Source: Arthrobacter sp. fls2-241-R2A-200
Lineage (GTDB): Bacteria; Actinomycetota; Actinomycetes; Actinomycetales; Micrococcaceae
NCBI RefSeq assembly: GCF_030209745.1
Contig: NZ_JARVRJ010000006.1
Location: 78,071-142,070 of the forward strand
DNA: 64,000 nucleotides
Direction: 5' to 3'
A model generated the notes under the pieces. It ran no database searches and was not told the origin of the DNA. It saw only the letters and a program-made list of their open reading frames with translations. Each line of letters starts with the position of its first letter. The first letter of the stretch is position 1. This document shows positions 57,705 through 64,000 of this stretch, in pieces. Position numbers and translations under genes: made by a program.

Positions 57705-59158
57705 TTGTTCAACACCGCCTCAAAAATCTTCTTTGCGTTCGGACTGGTTAGCTTGGCGCCGGTGAGCACATCCACACCCTCCATGACGATGGTGACGGCC
57801 ACTTGCGGGTCGTTTGCCGGGGCAAATCCGGTAAACCATGAGTTGTTCAAGCCGGAGGTACCCAACTCCGCCGTGCCGGTTTTGCCGGCCACTTTGATTC
57901 CTTGCACAGCCGCACCTTTGGCGATGCCGTTGTCCACATCGCCGGTCATCCATTCGGTGATCTGGCTCGCGATGGCCTGGGTGGTACTGGTCCGGAGGGA
58001 CTCGGGCTTGAACTCGCTGATAACGCGGAGATCGGGTGCCCGGACGGTTTTGACCAGATTGGGCTTCATCTGGACCCCTCCGTTGGCGATTGCCGCCGTC
58101 ATGAGGTTGATCTGCAGCGGGGTCGCCTTGACGTCACGCTGGCCCACGGCCGACTGCGCGAGTTGGGCCTGGTCCAAGCCCTTGGGGAACACGCTGACGG
58201 CCTGCTGTAGTTTCAGCTGGTCCCCGAATGTTTCTCCGAAGCCGTACTTGGTGGCCTGCTCCCGGATGGCGTCTTGGCCCAAATCAAGGGCAACGCTGGC
58301 AAACGGGGTGTTGCACGACTGTTCCAAGGCGAAGGCAAACGTTGCGGTCTCGCGCGTGTCGCAATTACCGCCGGCGTAGTTGGGCAGGCTGGCCGTCGAT
58401 CCTGGCAGAGGCAGGCTGCTGGGGTTGGGAAGCACACTGTCCTTGTTGTACTTGCCCGAATTAAGTGCCGCCGTTGCATCCACGAGCTTGAACACCGAAC
58501 CGGGGGACAAGAGGTTGCCGGTGGGACCGCTGACATTTTGGTTCAGGTTGATTCCGGGAACCTGGTTCAGCTTGCTGTAGTTGGCTTGGGCCGCGGCAGC
58601 GTCGTGCGTCGCGATCAGGTTCGGGTCATAGGAGGGCTTGGACACCATGGCCAGGATGGCACCCGTCCGGGGGTTGGTAACCACGATGGAGCCGCGCTGC
58701 CCGTCCGGGATGAGGTCATAGGCCAGCTGCTGGATCGCCGGATCCAGGGTCAGTTCCACGGAAGCGCCCTTGGGTTCATTGCCGAGGAACATCTGGCTGA
58801 CACGATCCAGGAAAAGCTGATCCGAATTGCCGGCCAAGGTGTCTCCCATGGACTGCTCCAGGCCGGTTGACCCGAAACCCTTGGAGAAGTATCCGGTGAC
58901 GCCGGCATACAGCTCAGGCTGGTTGTACTTGCGCTGGAAAGCGCAGGTCTCGGTCCCGGCTACGGATTCCGCAATGGGCTTTCCGCCAACGATGATCGCA
59001 CCGCGATTGTTGCAAAACGATGCCAGGATGGCGCGTTGATTCCACGGATTGGCGTTGAGATCGTCTGCGCCGATCACCTGGACGTAGCTGATGGCACCGA
59101 AAATCAACGCGAACATTGCGACGGCGGCTATCCAGGAACTGCGAATCGCCTGGTTCAT
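57701..59158 (-). CDS. pbpA: Penicillin-binding protein 2 (PbpA class)
   Basis: This 485-residue class B transpeptidase has one N-terminal membrane helix. Motifs are SVFK in [14 protein letters not shown] in [11 protein letters not shown], and KTG in [11 protein letters not shown], so it should be catalytically active. It pairs with the RodA/FtsW glycosyltransferase encoded just upstream (stop/start overlap of four bases) to make and cross-link glycan strands. It matches the mycobacterial pbpA of this operon in size and order. Confidence 0.95.
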   Translation of the reverse strand: MNQAIRSSWIAAVAMFALIFGAISYVQVIGADDLNANPWNQRAILASFCNNRGAIIVGGKPIAESVAGTETCAFQRKYNQPELYAGVTGYFSKGFGSTGLEQSMGDTLAGNSDQLFLDRVSQMFLGNEPKGASVELTLDPAIQQLAYDLIPDGQRGSIVVTNPRTGAILAMVSKPSYDPNLIATHDAAAAQANYSKLNQVPGINLNQNVSGPTGNLLSPGSVFKLVDATAALNSGKYNKDSVLPNPSSLPLPGSTASLPNYAGGNCDTRETATFAFALEQSCNTPFASVALDLGQDAIREQATKYGFGETFGDQLKLQQAVSVFPKGLDQAQLAQSAVGQRDVKATPLQINLMTAAIANGGVQMKPNLVKTVRAPDLRVISEFKPESLRTSTTQAIASQITEWMTGDVDNGIAKGAAVQGIKVAGKTGTAELGTSGLNNSWFTGFAPANDPQVAVTIVMEGVDVLTGAKLTSPNAKKIFEAVLNK

Positions 59159-60581
59159 TGGTGCCTCACCGCCTCTGTTGGTGTGTTGGGTGTTTGTCCC
59201 GTGACCGGTTTACGCACAGTCGGGCTGCTGCTGGTCGCCGGTGGTTTGTTCACCATGGGGGTGGTGTCCACGGGACCGCGGGCAGTATGGGAAATCATGA
59301 GCAGCAAGCCGACGATGATCCAGTTGGCAAGCAGTGACGACCCGCCGGCCGCGAGGAACGGAGTGGTCAGGCCCGTCAAGGGAATCAGCCTGGTGACGCC
59401 GCCGATGACGACGAAGCACTGCAGGGCGATGGCGAAGGAGAGCCCACAGGCCAAGAGCTTCCCGAACGCATCCCGCGTTCCCAAGGCGGCGCGGAAGCCG
59501 CGGGTGAAGAGCAAGAGATAGAGCATGACGACGGCGAACAGCCCTATGAGGCCCAGTTCCTCGCCGATCAGGGCCACGATCATGTCGCTGTTGGCAAAAG
59601 GAACCAGGTCCGGCCTGCCTTGGCCGAGGCCGGTGCCGACCAGTCCGCCGTCGGCCATTCCGAAGAGGCCCTGCACGATCTGTCCGCTACCGCCCGGCGA
59701 ACGGCCAAAGACCTCGGGAGTGAAGGCATTGATCCAGCTGTCGATTCGGTACGCCACGTGCGAGAAGATTTTCGCCGCGAGGAAGCCTCCGCCAACCAGC
59801 AAGGCCACACCGATCACAACCCAGGAGATACGGCTGGTGGCTACGTAGATCATGACGATGAAAAGCCCGAAAAAGAGGACCGAGGAGCCGAGGTCGCGCT
59901 GAAACACCAGAACACCGATGCTCACCAGCCACGCGGTGATCATGGGACCAAGATCCTTGAACCGAGGAAACTGCATGGGCCCGATCTTCCTGCCGGCAAG
60001 CAGGATGAGATCCCGGTTTGAAGAAAGATACCCGGCAAAGAATATAGCGAGAGTTATCTTGGCGACCTCACCGGGCTGGAAGGTCATCGGGCCAAGGCGG
60101 ATCCACACGCTGGCACCCAGGACGTCTCCGGCAGAGATGCCGGGAACGAGGGGAAGAATCAGCAACAGGGCGCTGGCAGCCAAGGAAATATAGGTGAAAC
60201 GCCTAAGTACGCGGTGGTCCTTGAGGAACCAGATGACGGCGACAGATACGGCCATGGCGAGCAGCGTCCACCGAAGCTGGTTATTGCCGGTGTCCTCTCC
60301 GGGAGCGTCCATGCGGTGAATAAGCGCGAGGCCAAGCCCGTTCAAGGCGATCACAATAGGAAGTATTACTGGATCGGCATATTTTGCCCGCAGGCGAAGC
60401 ACCAAGTGGAAAGCGAACGCCGCCGCCGCCAGCAGGCTCGACTGGAACCAGAAGTCGCCGTTCAGGCCGTTGGTGGAGTTGATGCTGACCAAAGCGCTCG
60501 CTCCAATGCCAACCGATAGCGCAAGCACCAAAAGGGCCAGCTCCACGTTTCGCCGGGGCTTGGGAGCCGTCTCATCGTGGA

Positions 60582-60585
<4 letters not shown>
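59155..60585 (-). CDS. rodA: RodA/FtsW family peptidoglycan glycosyltransferase
   Basis: This 476-residue SEDS protein has ten or more helices. It contains NQLRWTLLAM, the WIRLGPMTFQPGEVAK segment, and PFANSDMIVALIGEELG, which holds the acidic residues thought to be catalytic. It polymerises lipid II into glycan strands, with PbpA as cross-linking partner. It overlaps pstP upstream and pbpA downstream by four bases each. The C-terminal tail is Thr/Pro-rich and cytosolic. Confidence 0.95.
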
Positions 60586-62279
<1,694 letters not shown>

Positions 62280-62282
62280 GGA

Positions 62283-62771
62283 TCACGGCCTCAATTCAAT
62301 GACCGTCTTGCCGATTCTCACGGGGACACCGAGCTCAACGGGCAGGGCCCGGGTGAGCTGTTGATCGGCCAGATAGGTGCCGTTGGTAGAACCGAGGTCT
62401 TCGATGAACCAGCGGCTTCCTTGCGGGAAGAGTCGTGCATGGCGGCCTGATGCGTAGTCGTCCTCAAGGACGAGCGTCGCTTCCTGGGCGCGGCCCAACA
62501 GGATAGGACTCGCGGCCAGGGGCAGCGTGGTTCCCTTGAGCGGCCCTTCGGTTACTACCAGGTTGCGGGCATGTTGGATGGCCGGCTGCGCAGGAGCCGC
62601 AAGCTCGGGGTGCTTGCGCACCTCGCGGGCCGTGGGTGCGCCTGTAGCTGCCTTGCGTCCGATCTGGAAATCGCGCCGCATGGTGGAGACGATGCTGAAG
62701 ATCAACACCCAGAGCAATAGGAGGAATCCGAAGCGGAGGGCAGTAATGGTCAGTTCGCTGATGCCGTTCAC
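62283..62771 (-). CDS. fhaB: FHA-domain protein FhaB (FipA)
   Basis: This 162-residue protein starts from a GTG. One N-terminal membrane helix (RFGFLLLLWVLIFSI) precedes a Forkhead-associated domain at about 75-160 (LPLAASPILLGRAQEA, SGRHARLF, LGSTNGTYLADQ), which binds phosphothreonine. In mycobacteria FhaB/FipA links PknB phosphorylation to division through FtsZ and FtsQ. It overlaps the fhaA stop by four bases. The pair is conserved at the head of the kinase operon. Confidence 0.95.
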   Translation of the reverse strand: MNGISELTITALRFGFLLLLWVLIFSIVSTMRRDFQIGRKAATGAPTAREVRKHPELAAPAQPAIQHARNLVVTEGPLKGTTLPLAASPILLGRAQEATLVLEDDYASGRHARLFPQGSRWFIEDLGSTNGTYLADQQLTRALPVELGVPVRIGKTVIELRP

Positions 62772-63517
62772 GCGTGGCCCCCCGGCGTTTGGGGAAGTAG
62801 GCGGAAGATGATCCTGGTCCGTCCCATGGTGATGGTGGATCCGTCGGTGAGCTCCACGCTGCCGTTTACCTTATGTCCGTTGACGTAGCTTCCGTTAGTG
62901 GAGCCAAGGTCAACAGCCCAGGTGCCGCCATTCTCGGCCCTGACTTCGAGGTGCTTCCGGGACACTCCCGTGTCGTCCACCAAAATGTCAGCCTCGGACG
63001 AGCGGCCAAGGACCACAGAGGGGGCGTTCAGGGAATAGCGTTGTCCGTTGATATCCAGGACGGGCTGCAGGCGCACTGGCTGCCGGGCGGGGGCTGCCGG
63101 AACGTGGGCGGCGTGTGGCTGTGCAGGGGCGGCCGCATCCGACGTCGACTTCTCAGTCTTGGACGTAATCTCAAAATGTCCGGCCCGTTCCTGCTCATTA
63201 CGCCGGAAGGAGATTCGGACAGGTCCCTGAAGAATGTAGCCCTGGCTGCGCACGTGTTCGATGACGACGTCGCACAGTTCCTCGGCAAGGGGCGTTCCCC
63301 ATTCCTGGGCCCTGGTGAAGTCCTCGTCGCTGAGGAGTACATCAAAAACGTTGGGGGCAAGCGTGCGCCCTGCAGAAATAGTGAGGGCTTGGTTGTCCAA
63401 TTCCCTACGTAAACGACTGGCAATCTCCACCGGCTCGACACGTGCCCGCGACCCCGTGGAGAAGACATTACGGACGGCCTTTTCAATACCGCGCTCGACT
63501 TTGTCCAGCAAACCCAT
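62768..63517 (-). CDS. fhaA: FHA-domain protein FhaA
   Basis: This 249-residue cytosolic protein has an N-terminal DUF3662 domain (MGLLDKVERGIEKAVRNVFS, RVEPVEIASRLRRELDNQAL) and a short flexible linker. The C-terminal FHA domain has APSVVLGRSSEADI, VSRKHLEVRA and GSTNGSYVNGH. In M. tuberculosis FhaA binds the phosphorylated pseudokinase of MviN (MurJ) and tunes lipid II export. Here that pseudokinase is a separate protein at 14520-16337. The linker is much shorter than in mycobacterial FhaA (about 527 residues). GAAAGGAGAACG precedes the ATG. It is first in the operon. Confidence 0.95.
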   Translation of the reverse strand: MGLLDKVERGIEKAVRNVFSTGSRARVEPVEIASRLRRELDNQALTISAGRTLAPNVFDVLLSDEDFTRAQEWGTPLAEELCDVVIEHVRSQGYILQGPVRISFRRNEQERAGHFEITSKTEKSTSDAAAPAQPHAAHVPAAPARQPVRLQPVLDINGQRYSLNAPSVVLGRSSEADILVDDTGVSRKHLEVRAENGGTWAVDLGSTNGSYVNGHKVNGSVELTDGSTITMGRTRIIFRLLPQTPGGHA

Positions 63518-63857
63518 GGTCGTTCTCCTTTCCTTGCCGCGGCACCCACCGTGCCTGGTCCGATAGTCCGTACGTGGCCCGTCGACGCACACAGCAAAGT
63601 ACGCGCCAAACGGCCCTTCCACTCCCCGATACTACTGGGACTGACTGTGATTGGCCTTAATCCACAACGCCCTCGCGCCCGGAAAAGTTCGATTTCCAGG
63701 CCAGCCCAGCCCGTGCCGATCGCGGCAGACCGCGGCCGCATGGTGATGGGGAGGCGCGACGATTGGTGTTTTGCCGGAGGTGTCCGTTATGCTTGATCTC
63801 GCTGCTTTTGAAGGAATCGAAGCCGGGAAACCGCTGAAAGCCTACAAAAGAAGTTGC
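63518..63857. other. fhaA-tRNA-Leu divergent intergenic region
   Basis: This should hold the promoter of the kinase operon and of the tRNA. I see no palindrome or recognisable sigma motif strong enough to name, and no small gene with a ribosome site. Confidence 0.5.
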
Positions 63858-63940
63858 GCGCGAGTGGCGGAACGGCAGACGCGCTGGCTTCAGGTGCCAG
63901 TATCCGAAAGGGTGTGGGGGTTCAAATCCCCCCTCGCGCA
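63858..63940 (+). tRNA. tRNA-Leu (CAG)
   Basis: An 83-base class II tRNA with acceptor GCGCGAG pairing CTCGCGC. The anticodon loop TTCAGGT gives CAG. It has a long variable arm (TATCCGAAAGGGTG) and T-arm GGTTCAAATCC. CCA is not encoded. The last 60 bases of the window hold no gene. Confidence 0.95.
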
Positions 63941-64000
63941 CGCAATGTGATGAGTCGAGACATCCTTCACGGATGAGTCGAGTCATCGGTTACACCCCGG

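Overview
This window is the replication-origin region of a high-GC Gram-positive chromosome. It is most likely from the Micrococcales, and the gene content points to Arthrobacter sensu lato (Arthrobacter, Paenarthrobacter or Pseudarthrobacter). The evidence is the actinobacterial core order trxB-trxA / parB-parA-rsmG-jag-yidC-yidD-rnpA-rpmH / dnaA-dnaN-gnd-recF-dciA-gyrB-gyrA-DUF3566-tRNA-Ile-DLW-39-tRNA-Ala, followed by ppiA, crgA, a class E sortase, trpG and the pknB-pknA-pbpA-rodA-pstP-fhaB-fhaA operon. The genus is an inference; no 16S gene is present.

Layout. Positions 1-12,330 hold accessory and housekeeping genes: an ABC-F/MFS pair, a penicillin-binding lipoprotein, an HxlR regulator divergent from an NAD(P)-binding protein, an FAD oxidoreductase, a GT87-like membrane enzyme preceded by a 46-residue ORF that has not been named, a histidine phosphatase, cca and a NUDIX hydrolase. 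Positions 12,355-17,843 carry the MurJ lipid II flippase, a separate pseudokinase/TM/carbohydrate-binding-like protein, and trxBA behind an exact sigma-R-type promoter. Positions 17,950-22,955 are a gene desert of about 5 kb with nine exact parS sites and two DnaA boxes. A tenth parS lies inside parA. Positions 23,017-28,590 run leftward (parB to rpmH) and 29,056-40,742 run rightward (dnaA to DUF3566), so the replichore boundary is expected between rpmH and dnaN.

Positions 40,857-48,014 hold two tRNAs, DLW-39, a membrane-anchored GH84 enzyme, a DMT transporter, a GT2 glycosyltransferase, a protein with 11-residue helical repeats, ppiA and a rhomboid protease. Positions 48,015-48,663 are non-coding and carry more perfect DnaA boxes (five) than either flank of dnaA. 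Positions 48,664-51,789 form a leftward alkylation-repair cluster (two O6-alkylguanine methyltransferases, an ECF sigma factor, AlkB, Tag). Positions 51,834-63,517 hold crgA, the sortase, a small membrane protein, trpG and the cell-wall/Ser-Thr kinase operon. A tRNA-Leu closes the window.

How it fits together: DnaA, DnaN, DciA and gyrase start and support replication. ParA, ParB and the parS field move the new origin to the pole. RodA, PbpA, CrgA, MurJ, PknA, PknB, PstP and the FHA proteins couple wall synthesis and division to phosphorylation. The split MurJ partner at 14.5-16.3 kb and FhaA at 62.8-63.5 kb correspond to two interacting parts of the mycobacterial MviN-FhaA control point. The most interesting regions are the parS desert, the second DnaA-box cluster, the sigma-containing alkylation-repair operon and the detached pseudokinase.
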